From the NCBI GenBank assembly GCA_017439665.1, contig JAFSIS010000070.1:62001-126000 (forward strand): a DNA stretch of 64,000 nucleotides. The letters run 5' to 3'. Made by a program: the position numbers and the translations under genes. Each line of letters begins with the position of its first letter. Position 1 is the first letter of the stretch. Below the pieces are notes generated by a model. The model ran no database searches and had not been told where the DNA came from. It saw only the letters and a list, made by a program, of their open reading frames with translations. Shown in pieces: positions 22,954 through 31,655 of this stretch. Origin of the DNA: Lachnospiraceae bacterium (lineage in GTDB: Bacteria; Bacillota; Clostridia; Lachnospirales; Lachnospiraceae).

Positions 22954-23190
22954 ATGAATAAAAAGAAGGTCATTTGTCCCTGTTATGACATCACTAAGGG
23001 AGACATCATTTGTGCACTGGAGCAGGGTGCCTGCTGTTTTAAGGATGTAAAAAAATGTACTAAAGTAGGTACTGCCTGTGGAAAGTGTAAGGATAAGGCT
23101 AAAAAATTTACGAAAAAGATGATTGATAAGCAGCTGGAGTCAGGGGACTGTGTTTTTGTCTGCCCCAGGGACGAGAAAGCAGCAAAGTGA
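22954..23190 (+). CDS. BFD-like [2Fe-2S] protein (bacterioferritin-associated ferredoxin type)
   Basis: 78 residues with CPCYDITKGDIICALEQG, then TACGKC, i.e. the CxC...CxxC cysteine pattern of the BFD [2Fe-2S] domain. BFD proteins give electrons to ferritin-type shells to release iron; the adjacent ferritin gene (2-base gap) supports that partner. A lysine-rich tail follows. There is no separate Shine-Dalgarno, so translation is likely coupled. Confidence 0.8.
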   Translation: MNKKKVICPCYDITKGDIICALEQGACCFKDVKKCTKVGTACGKCKDKAKKFTKKMIDKQLESGDCVFVCPRDEKAAK

Positions 23191-23197
23191 GGAAAAA

Positions 23198-23908
23198 ATG
23201 TATAGTTTTGACAGCCGCGTGAGATTCAGTGAAACCGACCAGGCCGGAAGGCTTACTCTGGAGGCTATTGTAGATTATTTTCAGGACTGTTCCACCTTTC
23301 AGTCGGAGGATCTGGGGGTGGGAATCCTTCCCCTTCAGGAGAGGAAGCTGGTATGGGTACTGTCCTATTGGCAGATCGTGATCGATGAGCTTCCCCTTAT
23401 CGGGGAACATATTCAGGTCTGCACCCATCCTCACGAGTTCAGAGGCTTTATGGGGCTGCGTAATTTTTACCTGAAAAACAGCCGGGAGGAAATCCTTGTT
23501 AGAGCAAACTCCCTGTGGACTCTTTTGAACCGTGAGACCATGCGGCCCTGCCGGGTTCCTGAGGACATCCAGTCTCAGTATATCCTGGAGGAAAAAATCC
23601 CCATGGACTATGCGCCCAGGAAGGTAGCCATCACCGGTGAAGAAACACCCCTTGAGCCCCTGACCATCCAAAGATATCACCTGGACTGTAATGGTCACGT
23701 CAACAACGGCCAGTATATCCGCATAGCCGCATCATTTTTGCCGGATAACTGTGAAATACACCAGCTCCGGGCGGAATATAAGGCCCAGGCCCATCAGGGA
23801 GATATCATCTACCCCTATCAGTATCTTGATGGAAGTAAAACGATCATAACCCTCTGTGATGAGCAGAAGGAACCCTATTTAGTGGCAGAGTTTTCGAGCC
23901 TGTCCTGA
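23198..23908 (+). CDS. Acyl-ACP thioesterase
   Basis: 236 residues with two hotdog domains. MYSFDSRVRFSETDQAGRLT opens the first; YHLDCNGHVNNGQYIRIA has the conserved Asn and His of the second (catalytic N-x-H pattern). Releases fatty acids from acyl carrier protein. ATG 23198 follows GAGGAAAA; the longer frame upstream overlaps the BFD gene. Confidence 0.9.
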   Translation: MYSFDSRVRFSETDQAGRLTLEAIVDYFQDCSTFQSEDLGVGILPLQERKLVWVLSYWQIVIDELPLIGEHIQVCTHPHEFRGFMGLRNFYLKNSREEILVRANSLWTLLNRETMRPCRVPEDIQSQYILEEKIPMDYAPRKVAITGEETPLEPLTIQRYHLDCNGHVNNGQYIRIAASFLPDNCEIHQLRAEYKAQAHQGDIIYPYQYLDGSKTIITLCDEQKEPYLVAEFSSLS

Positions 23909-23991
23909 ATAGTTAGATGATACTTATCGGTTAAAAATAAGACAGAAAACCTTAATCTCCGTCACCATTCTTCAACCAGAAAGGAACACAC

Positions 23992-24831
23992 ATGCTTAAA
24001 CTCGGACAGACCCAGGAACTGAAGATTATTAAAAAAGTAGATTTTGGCGTATATCTAATGGATCCGATAGGGGGCAATCCGGAGGAAAGAGTCCTGCTTC
24101 CGGCCAAACAGCTTCCTTTGGATAAAAATGTGGGTGATCTGATAGAGGTATTTTTATACAAAGATTCTAAGGACCGTCTTATTGCCACCACGAACAAACC
24201 GCTGATTACCCTGGATCAGGTGAGGGTGCTCAAGGTAGCAGAAACGGGAAAAATTGGAGCCTTTTTGGATTGGGGACTGGAAAAAGATCTGCTTTTACCC
24301 TTCCGCCAGCAGACAGCAAAGGTGAAGGAGCAAGATGAGTGCCTGGTCACCCTCTATATAGATAAAAGTGAACGGCTCTGTGCCACCATGAAGGTATACC
24401 ATCATCTGAGAACGGACAGTCCATATCAGAAAAACGATCAGGTTGAGGGAATCGTTTATGAAATCAGTAAAAATTTCGGAGCCTTTGTAGCTGTAGATGA
24501 CTGTTATTCCGGCCTCATCCCCAAAAAAGAATTTTTCGGTGAACTGAAGGTGGGAGACAGGATCAGGGCCAGGGTAACGGCCGTGAAGGCGGATGGCAAG
24601 CTGGATCTGTCCATTAAGGAGAAAACAAAGGTACAGATTGCCATTGATGCTGAAAAAGTTCTTCGGGTGATCGAAAGCTTTGATGGCTGCCTGCCCTTCA
24701 ATGATAAGGCTAATCCGGAGGTGATCCGACGGGAAATGGGAATGAGCAAAAATGAATTTAAGAAGGCTGTGGGACATCTTCTAAAAGAAAAAAAGATAGA
24801 AATTACTGAAAAATCCATTCGTTTGAACTGA
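23992..24831 (+). CDS. CvfB-like S1 RNA-binding protein
   Basis: 279 residues built of S1-like repeats. MLKLGQTQELKIIKKVDFGV opens the first, KVAETGKIGAFLDWGLEKD the second, VEGIVYEISKNFGAFVAVDD the third, and a winged-helix end follows (MGMSKNEFKKAVGHLLKEKK). This is the architecture of CvfB of Staphylococcus, a virulence regulator, and YitL of Bacillus; here the role is unknown. Confidence 0.88.
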   Translation: MLKLGQTQELKIIKKVDFGVYLMDPIGGNPEERVLLPAKQLPLDKNVGDLIEVFLYKDSKDRLIATTNKPLITLDQVRVLKVAETGKIGAFLDWGLEKDLLLPFRQQTAKVKEQDECLVTLYIDKSERLCATMKVYHHLRTDSPYQKNDQVEGIVYEISKNFGAFVAVDDCYSGLIPKKEFFGELKVGDRIRARVTAVKADGKLDLSIKEKTKVQIAIDAEKVLRVIESFDGCLPFNDKANPEVIRREMGMSKNEFKKAVGHLLKEKKIEITEKSIRLN

Positions 24832-24862
24832 AAGTTTTGTACTTTTCCACAAGCAAAAGCTA

Positions 24863-24891
24863 TTGCACTTGCCAAAAAAACAGGATATAAT
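24863..24891 (+). promoter_or_regulatory. Promoter of the second HPr-like gene
   Basis: TTGCAC (24863-24868), a 17-base spacer and a perfect TATAAT (24886-24891). The leader would be about 70 bases with two hairpins. Confidence 0.7.
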
Positions 24892-24916
24892 CTGGGCGTA
24901 AACAAGAAAAAAGAGT

Positions 24917-24961
24917 AAACCACATGAAGGTGGTTTTGCCGTAAAGAGCGGCAAGGAGGAG
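24917..24961 (+). promoter_or_regulatory. Two-hairpin leader ending on the Shine-Dalgarno
   Basis: AAACCAC (24917-24923) with GTGGTTT (24930-24936), then TTGCCG (24936-24941) with CGGCAA (24949-24954), which touches GGAGGAG at 24955-24961. The second stem would place the ribosome binding site directly at its foot. Confidence 0.5.
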
Positions 24962-24967
24962 ATTTTT

Positions 24968-25201
24968 ATGAAAGTACAAAACATTAACGACGTAGACAAA
25001 TTTTTCAAGGTAATTGATCAGTGTAAGGGAAAGGTTGAGCTGGTAACCGGAGAAGGTGACAGACTGAATCTGAAATCCAAGCTTTCCCAGTATGTATCCA
25101 TGGCTAAGATTTTTTCCGATGGAACGATTGCTGAGCTGGAGATCATTGCTTACGAGCCTGAAGATATTACCAAGTTAGTAAACTTTATGATGGAAAACTA
25201 A
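24968..25201 (+). CDS. Second HPr-like protein lacking the histidine
   Basis: 77 residues. The region LNLKSKLSQYVSMAKIFSDG resembles the Ser46 part of HPr and EDITKLVNFMMEN the last helix, but the first loop is INDVDKFFKVIDQC without the TGLHARPA histidine motif. Same type as the protein at 4316. It has its own promoter, structured leader and a strong terminator. Function unknown. Confidence 0.7.
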   Translation: MKVQNINDVDKFFKVIDQCKGKVELVTGEGDRLNLKSKLSQYVSMAKIFSDGTIAELEIIAYEPEDITKLVNFMMEN

Positions 25202-25215
25202 GATAAAAAGAAAAT

Positions 25216-25266
25216 GAGGCTGTTGTAAAATTCTTTTTTAAGAATTTTGTAACGGCCTCTTTTTTG
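25216..25266 (+). terminator. Long intrinsic terminator
   Basis: GAGGC...TGTTGTAAAATTCTT with its near-complement, loop TTTT, ending GCCTC and six T. Confidence 0.9.
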
Positions 25267-25295
25267 TTATAGATTCCGATTAGTGAAAGAACAGC

Positions 25296-25835
25296 CTAGT
25301 CCATCCGGATTTCATTAAAATAAAGAGCGAAGCTGGCGTCATAGCCTTCTTCCTCCACGCCGATATATTCGATATGATGGATAACCTCCCCATCCTCAAT
25401 ATAGCAGTGGGAGTGGGTCATGGGAGCATCGTACAGGTTATAGGCAATAATATATTGATAAGCCGGATGGCCGTTAATTTCCGTACGCTCTTCGAAGACA
25501 ACCTCCGGTCTGGTTTTGGCCAGATAGGTTTCCTTAGCGTATTCCTTAATGGCATGAACAGAGGTTTCGGCAGTCAGATTCTCAAAGGAACCGTCATTAT
25601 CCAGCTTTTCATAGATAACCTTGGAAAATTCATGCAATTCACTTTCATAGTAAAAAACGGTTTCGGTGGATCTGTCTTCTTTAAGAATGAATCCCTTCGG
25701 TATCTCAAATTGGAGGGAGTCTCTGGTGATCGTGTCAGAAATCAGAATTTCAGGCTCTTCCTCGGCACAGGCTGTAAGGAAGAGAGCAGCGAGACAGATC
25801 AGCAGAGCCAGATATAGTTTTTGTTTCATTTTCAT
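25296..25835 (-). CDS. Lipoprotein, function unknown
   Basis: 179 residues with an N-terminal signal (MKMKQKLYLALLICLAALF) and lipobox LTAC, so a membrane-anchored lipoprotein. The mature part is acidic (EEEPEILISDTITR) and ends VEEEGYDASFALYFNEIRMD; it looks like a PsbP-type small lipoprotein but I cannot name a family. It follows cstA on the same strand with a terminator between them, so it is probably transcribed separately. Confidence 0.75.
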   Translation of the reverse strand: MKMKQKLYLALLICLAALFLTACAEEEPEILISDTITRDSLQFEIPKGFILKEDRSTETVFYYESELHEFSKVIYEKLDNDGSFENLTAETSVHAIKEYAKETYLAKTRPEVVFEERTEINGHPAYQYIIAYNLYDAPMTHSHCYIEDGEVIHHIEYIGVEEEGYDASFALYFNEIRMD

Positions 25836-25849
25836 CTCCTAAAACTTGG

Positions 25850-25884
25850 AAAGAGAGTGTCGCTGATATACGGCACTCTCTTTT
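25850..25884 (-). terminator. Terminator after cstA
   Basis: AAAGAGAGTG (25850-25859) with CACTCTCTTT (25874-25883), a 10-bp stem. Read on the minus strand it follows cstA; the T tract after it is short. Confidence 0.5.
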
Positions 25885-25951
25885 GTATTTAATATTTAAC
25901 TGTTCAAAATAGCTGATACAGACCCTTAAAGCTTACTGTTAAAGGGCTGTT

Positions 25952-27460
25952 TTAAGCGATGGCAGCCTTTTTGGCAGCACGCTTCTTGCCCCAGATAATG
26001 ATGCCTACACAGTAGATGAGTGAAGCAGCAATACCGATCACGTAAGCAGCCTCCCAGGGTAAATTGAACCCGATCTTTGCATTCATGATGAAGCTTACGG
26101 TAAAGAAGCAGTACAGAGTAGCGGGAACGAGAGCCATCCATACCCATTTTGCCCTGTTATTCTCGAACATCCAGATCGCTACACCTAAGAAAGCGAAGAG
26201 AGCCAGAGTCTGGTTGGACCAGGAGAAGTAACGCCATAAGATATTGAAGCCGCCGGCATTGAACTTTGCCCATACCAGAATCGCAGCTACGGCGATAAAG
26301 ATAATGGAAGCAAAACCAACACGTTTTCCGGCTGTGCTCTGATCAATCTTGAAGGACTCGGTAAGAGCCATTCTCAGGCTTCGAAGAGCCGTGTCACCGG
26401 AGGTAATCGGAAGAACAATAATACCGATAATGGCAATGGCACCGCCCACAGGACCAAGAATATGGCGGCAAACGATACCTACGGTAGCGGTTGCAAGGCT
26501 GGCATTGGCTTCCTGAAGTCCCAGGTTATAAACACCCATGGCTGCAGCAGCCCAAACCATTGCGATAAAGCCCTCTACGATCATCATGCCGTAGAAGGTG
26601 ATACGGCCTTCATGCTCACTCTTAATGGTACGGGTGATGATGGCAGTCTGGGTGGAGTGGAATCCGGACAACAGACCGCAGGCAACCGTCAAAAAGAAGG
26701 AGGGCAGGAACTTGTTGGCACTGAAGTAGTCGGCATAGCTGAAATGCTGTGTCACTCCGTCAACTATGGTGAAAGCCTGAGGAGAATCCCAGACACTCCA
26801 GATCTCAAGTAAGGGAAAGCCCTTGATCAGCATACCGAAGAATACACCGATAGCACTGAATAACAGAATCAGACCGAAAACAGGATAGATCTTTCCGATA
26901 ATGGTATCGATAGGGAATATGGTGGCAACCAGGTAGTAAACGAAGATGGCACCATAGATTACCCAGGTGGAAATAGAAGTAGCCTTTCCGTCAAAGCCAA
27001 AAATCTGGGTGGCCAGCAGGTCGCCGGGGGTGTAGATGAATACCGCACCTACCAAAAGAAGCAGTAAGCTTACGAATACCTGATAAACAGCGTATACCTG
27101 TTTGCTGCTGTATCTGCGTACCATTTCAGGCATCTGTGTTCCGCCGTCACGAAGGCAGATCATACTGGCAAAGTAGTCATGAAGAGCACCTGCAAATACA
27201 TTTCCCAGAGGGATGGTGATAAAAGCGATAGGGCCAAAAAGAACACCCTGGATGGGTCCTAAGATAGGACCGGTACCTGCAATGTTCAGCAGGTTGATCA
27301 ATGAGTTCTTCCACAGAGGCATGGGAACGTAGTCTACTCCGTCTGCCTTAGTGTAGCAAGGGGTTTTACGATCGTCGGGACCAAATACATTAACTGCAAG
27401 CTTGCTGTAGAGGAATCCGCCTACCAGCAGGATTGCAAGTCCGATAAAAAATGTAACCAT
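25952..27460 (-). CDS. cstA: Carbon starvation protein CstA family transporter
   Basis: 502 residues and many hydrophobic helices. MVTFFIGLAILLVGGFLYSK at the N terminus, then NLLNIAGTGPILGPIQGVLF and YASMICLRDGGTQMPEMVRR are CstA signatures. CstA proteins import peptides or pyruvate. ATG 27460 has AAGGAG upstream; a longer frame to 27523 lacks a site. It is the short bacterial form without a long C-terminal domain. Upstream on the minus strand, TTGACA at 27574-27579 could be a -35 element. Confidence 0.92.
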   Translation of the reverse strand: MVTFFIGLAILLVGGFLYSKLAVNVFGPDDRKTPCYTKADGVDYVPMPLWKNSLINLLNIAGTGPILGPIQGVLFGPIAFITIPLGNVFAGALHDYFASMICLRDGGTQMPEMVRRYSSKQVYAVYQVFVSLLLLLVGAVFIYTPGDLLATQIFGFDGKATSISTWVIYGAIFVYYLVATIFPIDTIIGKIYPVFGLILLFSAIGVFFGMLIKGFPLLEIWSVWDSPQAFTIVDGVTQHFSYADYFSANKFLPSFFLTVACGLLSGFHSTQTAIITRTIKSEHEGRITFYGMMIVEGFIAMVWAAAAMGVYNLGLQEANASLATATVGIVCRHILGPVGGAIAIIGIIVLPITSGDTALRSLRMALTESFKIDQSTAGKRVGFASIIFIAVAAILVWAKFNAGGFNILWRYFSWSNQTLALFAFLGVAIWMFENNRAKWVWMALVPATLYCFFTVSFIMNAKIGFNLPWEAAYVIGIAASLIYCVGIIIWGKKRAAKKAAIA

Positions 27461-27648
27461 GTAAAGCTCCTTTCCTTTCTTTGGTAAAATTAATAGTTTT
27501 GGAAAAAGTACAAATATCCCCATAATATGTGCAATTTTTCCGTGCCGTTAGGCTATCATAGGTTAAAGGCTTTTGTCAACTAAAGTTATTACGATTTCAT
27601 TATTTTTATGAAAAAAATATAAAATAATTGTTAAAAATAAACAAAAAA

Positions 27649-27672
27649 AGCCACAGGTTTTGACCTGTGGCT
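27649..27672 (-). terminator. Terminator of the YjfB gene
   Basis: AGCCACAGGT and its exact complement around TTTG, followed on the minus strand by TTTTTTTG. The stretch 27461-27648 between cstA and this hairpin is AT-rich and otherwise empty. Confidence 0.85.
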
Positions 27673-27685
27673 CTCAGGAACAGCT

Positions 27686-27877
27686 TTATACCAGCATATC
27701 GAAATTGGAACCGATATGGGGATTGACCGAACGCTCCATTGCAGCAGCATCCAGCATCTCCACGATTCCCTGTCCCAGGGAATCCAGGTTTTCCAATGAT
27801 TTGTCCAGCATAGCAGTTCCTACCTGGGTGAGGCTCATATTCTGAGCTCTGATCACAGATAATGAAGCAATGTCCAT
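27686..27877 (-). CDS. YjfB family protein
   Basis: 63 residues: MDIASLSVIRAQNMSLTQVG, AMLDKSLENLDSLGQGIVEM and SVNPHIGSNFDMLV, the pattern of the small YjfB family (putative motility protein) found in flagellated Firmicutes. Consistent with the flagellar genes at 45-47 kb. Confidence 0.8.
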   Translation of the reverse strand: MDIASLSVIRAQNMSLTQVGTAMLDKSLENLDSLGQGIVEMLDAAAMERSVNPHIGSNFDMLV

Positions 27878-28046
27878 ATCCCACCTCTTCCTGCCGCACA
27901 GCGGCTCCTTTTATATATAGAAGCAACGGGACTTCTACAGTATGTATATCGGCGGGGACCGAAGCGGGGTTTAGATTGAAAAGCAGGAGCTTTTTTGCTA
28001 TAGTAACAAGAAAAAGGAATTTTCCGGAAAGGGAAAATGAAAAAAC

Positions 28047-28715
28047 ATGGAATTATTAGGCATATCCTTAAATAATATAGGACTTAAGGAAGCACTCAGA
28101 AAAAGTGAGGAGTATCTGGATCAGGGGGGACTGAATACCATTGCCTATGTTTCGGCGAAAAAGCTTCTGGAGGCTTCAGAGGACGGGGAACAGCAGAAGT
28201 GGTGGCAGAAGATGGATCTGAGTATCTTTGAAGATGTGGAGATTCTTAAGGCAGCAGGAGGAGTTAGCCAGAGTCGGGCAAAGGAAATTGAAGAGAATGC
28301 TTTTTTACGGGAATTTTTAAAGATTCTGGTACGCCGCCAGGCTCCGGTTTTTCTTCTGGCAGAGGAGGAAGAGGCATTGGAACAGCTGGAGGAAGAGCTG
28401 CGACTGATGCAGAATAATCTGTATATTGCCGGAAGAGATACCACTGATCATTATCTGGAGAATAAAGAGGGGCTGATCAATGCCATCAATGCACTGGCAC
28501 CGAGAGTGATCTTATCCCGATTGCCTTATCCGGAGGGGATTCATCTGATGTACGATTATCACAGTTATCTGAACGGATCCGTCTGGCTGACCCTGCCTCA
28601 TACGCTGGTGAAGGCTGAGAAGGAGGGCTGGAAGGGAAAGGTATCCGGTCTGATTTATCAGAAACTTTTGCACAAAAAGATTCATCAATTTGTACAGGAA
28701 CAGGAACAAAAATAA
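28047..28715 (+). CDS. WecG/TagA/CpsF family glycosyltransferase-like protein
   Basis: 222 residues of GT26-like sequence: LNTIAYVSAKKLLEASEDGE, VFLLAEEEEALEQLEEELRL and NAINALAPRVILSRLPYPEG follow the order of the WecG/TagA family, but the usual catalytic D-G and the GGG-like motifs are poorly conserved. Possibly a divergent or inactive member. It stands alone between the YjfB gene and a PucR-type regulator. Confidence 0.65.
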   Translation: MELLGISLNNIGLKEALRKSEEYLDQGGLNTIAYVSAKKLLEASEDGEQQKWWQKMDLSIFEDVEILKAAGGVSQSRAKEIEENAFLREFLKILVRRQAPVFLLAEEEEALEQLEEELRLMQNNLYIAGRDTTDHYLENKEGLINAINALAPRVILSRLPYPEGIHLMYDYHSYLNGSVWLTLPHTLVKAEKEGWKGKVSGLIYQKLLHKKIHQFVQEQEQK

Positions 28716-28904
28716 AGAAATCATGAAAAGAAGGTAAATTTTTTTCGGATTTCTTTATTTTTTTGACATTAATTACAAAAATTGAACAAAAAACTATGGA
28801 TTTTTTTGGTATTTTCTTTTAAAATGATACATGGGTATATATAAGGAAAGGCTGATTTGATCAGTGCCTTCCTTGGCAAAAACACCAGAAAAGGAGAGGG
28901 GAAC

Positions 28905-29993
28905 ATGATTTCCAATCAGATTTTGCAAAACACGATCGATGGATTAAAGGCAATCGGCCGGGTTGAGCTTTGCGTAGTGGATTCAGAAGGGAAAACTCTG
29001 GCTGAGACTACGCCAGAGCTTTCCAAGAGAGCCGAAACAGCCCTGGAATTTGCCAAGTCTCCTGCAGACAGCCAGGAGGTGGCGGGAAACCAGTATTTTA
29101 AGATTTATGATGAACAGCAGCTGGAATATATGCTGATTGCCATGGGCTCGGGGGAGAATGTTTACATGGTGGGCAAGATGGCAGCGTTTCAGATTCAGAA
29201 TCTTCTGGTAGCCTACAAGGAAAGATTTGACAAGGATAATTTTATCAAAAATCTGCTTTTGGACAATCTGCTTCTGGTAGATATATACAGTCGTGCCAAA
29301 AAGTTACACGTTCAGCCTGATGCAAAGCGTGTTACCATGATCGTCGAAGGTAAGACAGGCAAGGAGATCAATCTGCTGGAGCTTATGCGCGCAAGCTTCG
29401 GTGCCGGAGGTAAGGATTTTATTACGGCGGTAGACGAGAATAATGTGATCGTGGTGAAAGAGGTAGAGGATACCGACACGACTGTGGAAATTGATAAGGC
29501 GGCTTATTCCTACCAGACCTTTTTGGAGAAGGAAGGGGTCAGGGAGGTACGGGTTGCTTACGGAACGGTGGTCAGAGAGATCAAGGAGGTGAGCCGATCC
29601 TATAAGGAAGCCAAGATGGCAATGGACGTAGGAAAGATCTTCTTCGATGAGAGGAATGTGATCGCTTACAGCGAGCTGGGAATCGGCCGTCTGATCTATC
29701 AGCTGCCTATTCCGTTGTGTAAAATGTTTATCAAGGAGATCTTTGGCGGGAAAAGTCCTGATGAATTCGATGAAGAAACCCTGACCACGATCACCAAGTT
29801 TTTTGAAAACAGTCTGAATGTTTCTGAGACCTCCAGGCAACTTTTTATCCATAGAAATACTCTTGTATACCGATTGGATAAGCTGCAGAAGACTACGGGC
29901 CTGGATCTGAGAGTTTTCGAAGATGCCATTACCTTCAAGATTGCGTTAATGGTAGTGAAGTATATGAAATACATGGAGAGTTTTGAGTATTAG
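28905..29993 (+). CDS. PucR/CdaR-type transcriptional regulator
   Basis: 362 residues. The C-terminal helix-turn-helix (NSLNVSETSRQLFIHRNTLV, then YRLDKLQKTTGLDLR) is that of the PucR and sugar-diacid CdaR families; a GGDEF-like central part and an N-terminal sensory domain precede it. ATG 28905 has GGAGAGGGGAAC upstream. It precedes ftsE by 14 bases but its target is unknown. This CdaR type is unrelated to the c-di-AMP CdaR at 53062. Confidence 0.8.
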   Translation: MISNQILQNTIDGLKAIGRVELCVVDSEGKTLAETTPELSKRAETALEFAKSPADSQEVAGNQYFKIYDEQQLEYMLIAMGSGENVYMVGKMAAFQIQNLLVAYKERFDKDNFIKNLLLDNLLLVDIYSRAKKLHVQPDAKRVTMIVEGKTGKEINLLELMRASFGAGGKDFITAVDENNVIVVKEVEDTDTTVEIDKAAYSYQTFLEKEGVREVRVAYGTVVREIKEVSRSYKEAKMAMDVGKIFFDERNVIAYSELGIGRLIYQLPIPLCKMFIKEIFGGKSPDEFDEETLTTITKFFENSLNVSETSRQLFIHRNTLVYRLDKLQKTTGLDLRVFEDAITFKIALMVVKYMKYMESFEY

Positions 29994-30007
29994 GAGAGTG
30001 TAAAACA

Positions 30008-30742
30008 GTGGCGTTATTTAAACGAACCAAAACAAAAGCCATACCAAATGAGAATATCATCGTATTGGAAAAAGTAAGCAAGGCCTATGCTACCGGCGCT
30101 CCTGCCCTGACGGGAGTGGATCTGACCATTAAGCGTGGAGAATTTGTATTTATTGTAGGAGACAGTGGCTCAGGTAAATCTACCCTGATCAAGCTTTTGC
30201 TTCGTGAGCTGCTTCCTACTGACGGAGATATTTATGTCAATGGTCAGAATCTGGTGACACTGAAGAGGAGAAATGTACCCAAATACAGAAGAAATCTGGG
30301 GGTTGTTTTCCAGGATTTCCGTCTGTTGAAGGATCGTAATGTATATGAAAATGTGGCCTTTGCCCAGAGGGTAGTACAGATTCCTACCCGGGAGATCAAA
30401 AAGAATGTTCCCTCTATGCTTTCTGTGGTGGGTCTGGCGGGCAAATATAAGGCTAAGCCCAGGCAGCTTTCCGGTGGAGAGCAGCAGAGAGTGGCCCTTG
30501 CCAGAGCGTTGATCAATCGTCCGCCGATCTTACTTTGCGATGAGCCTACAGGTAATCTGGATCCCAAGAATTCATGGGAAATCATGAAGCTTCTGGATCA
30601 GATCAATAAGAAGGGAACCACCGTCCTGGTGGTAACTCACAACAGAGAAATTGTAAATGAAATGCAAAAGAGAGTGGTTACCATGAAAAAAGGTGTAATT
30701 GTAAGCGACGAAGAAAAAGGTGGTTATATCGATGAGGATTAG
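30008..30742 (+). CDS. ftsE: Cell division ATP-binding protein FtsE
   Basis: 244 residues. Walker [15 protein letters not shown], signature [15 protein letters not shown] and Walker [14 protein letters not shown]. FtsEX works as a membrane switch that activates cell-wall hydrolases at division. An N-terminal extension of about 20 residues ([16 protein letters not shown]) precedes the usual start and is rather longer than in B. subtilis. The start is GTG. ftsX overlaps by 11 bases. Confidence 0.95.
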   Translation: MALFKRTKTKAIPNENIIVLEKVSKAYATGAPALTGVDLTIKRGEFVFIVGDSGSGKSTLIKLLLRELLPTDGDIYVNGQNLVTLKRRNVPKYRRNLGVVFQDFRLLKDRNVYENVAFAQRVVQIPTREIKKNVPSMLSVVGLAGKYKAKPRQLSGGEQQRVALARALINRPPILLCDEPTGNLDPKNSWEIMKLLDQINKKGTTVLVVTHNREIVNEMQKRVVTMKKGVIVSDEEKGGYIDED

Positions 30743-31631
30743 TACATTGTTCTATACCCTGAAGCAGGGAATAATTAATATTTTCCGGAATGCCTGGTTT
30801 TCCCTGGCATCCATTGCGACCATAAGTGCCTGCCTTCTGCTTTTTGGTATTTTTTACTCGGTAGTGATCAATTTTCAATATATGGTGAAGGCGGCAGAGC
30901 AGGGAGTTTCTGTCACCGTTTTTTTTGATGAAGGATTATCGGAGGCAAGGATACAGGAGATCGGAGACCTGATCGGGAAGCGTACAGAGGTGGCCAGGGT
31001 AGAATATGTTTCTGCTGAGGAGGCCTGGGAAACCTTCCGTCAGGAGTATTTTGGAGAGGAGTACGCAGATGGATGGACAGAGAACCCTCTGGAAAATTCT
31101 TCCAATTATGAGATTTATCTGTCGGATGTGTCCCTGCAGCAGAGCCTGGTAACCTGGCTGGAATCGGTTGAGGGAGTGAGGCAGGTAAACCGCTCAGAGC
31201 TGACGGCATCTACTTTAAGCGGTATGAACTCTCTTATCGCCTATGTGTCTGTGGGAATTATCGGCATTCTGCTGGCAGTATCCATTTTTCTGATCAGTAA
31301 TACGGTAATGATCGGTATACAGGTTCGTAAGGAAGAGATCAACATTATGAAATATATCGGAGCAACCGACTTTTTTGTCCGCTCCCCCTTTGTGATCGAG
31401 GGTATGATCATCGGAGCCATCGGAGCCTGTATTCCTCTGGGAATGATCTATGCAATTTACAGTTCGGTAGTAGACTATGTGATCGATCGGTTCCCTATGC
31501 TCACCACATTATTGATCTTTTTATCGGTAGAGCAGATATTCAAGGTTTTGGTTCCGGTTTCGCTGGCATTGGGAATTGGCATTGGTTTTATGGGAAGCTT
31601 TACTACGGTAAGAAAGCATCTCCATGTGTAA
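30732..31631 (+). CDS. ftsX: Cell division protein FtsX
   Basis: 299 residues with a helix near the N terminus, an extracellular loop and three C-terminal helices ([60 protein letters not shown]). The partner of FtsE, transmitting ATP hydrolysis to the hydrolase outside. Start ATG 30732 follows AAAGGTGG and overlaps ftsE; the alternative GTG 30720 is less likely. Confidence 0.94.
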   Translation: MRISTLFYTLKQGIINIFRNAWFSLASIATISACLLLFGIFYSVVINFQYMVKAAEQGVSVTVFFDEGLSEARIQEIGDLIGKRTEVARVEYVSAEEAWETFRQEYFGEEYADGWTENPLENSSNYEIYLSDVSLQQSLVTWLESVEGVRQVNRSELTASTLSGMNSLIAYVSVGIIGILLAVSIFLISNTVMIGIQVRKEEINIMKYIGATDFFVRSPFVIEGMIIGAIGACIPLGMIYAIYSSVVDYVIDRFPMLTTLLIFLSVEQIFKVLVPVSLALGIGIGFMGSFTTVRKHLHV

Positions 31632-31655
31632 AAGATAAGGCAGAGAATAGTTAAA

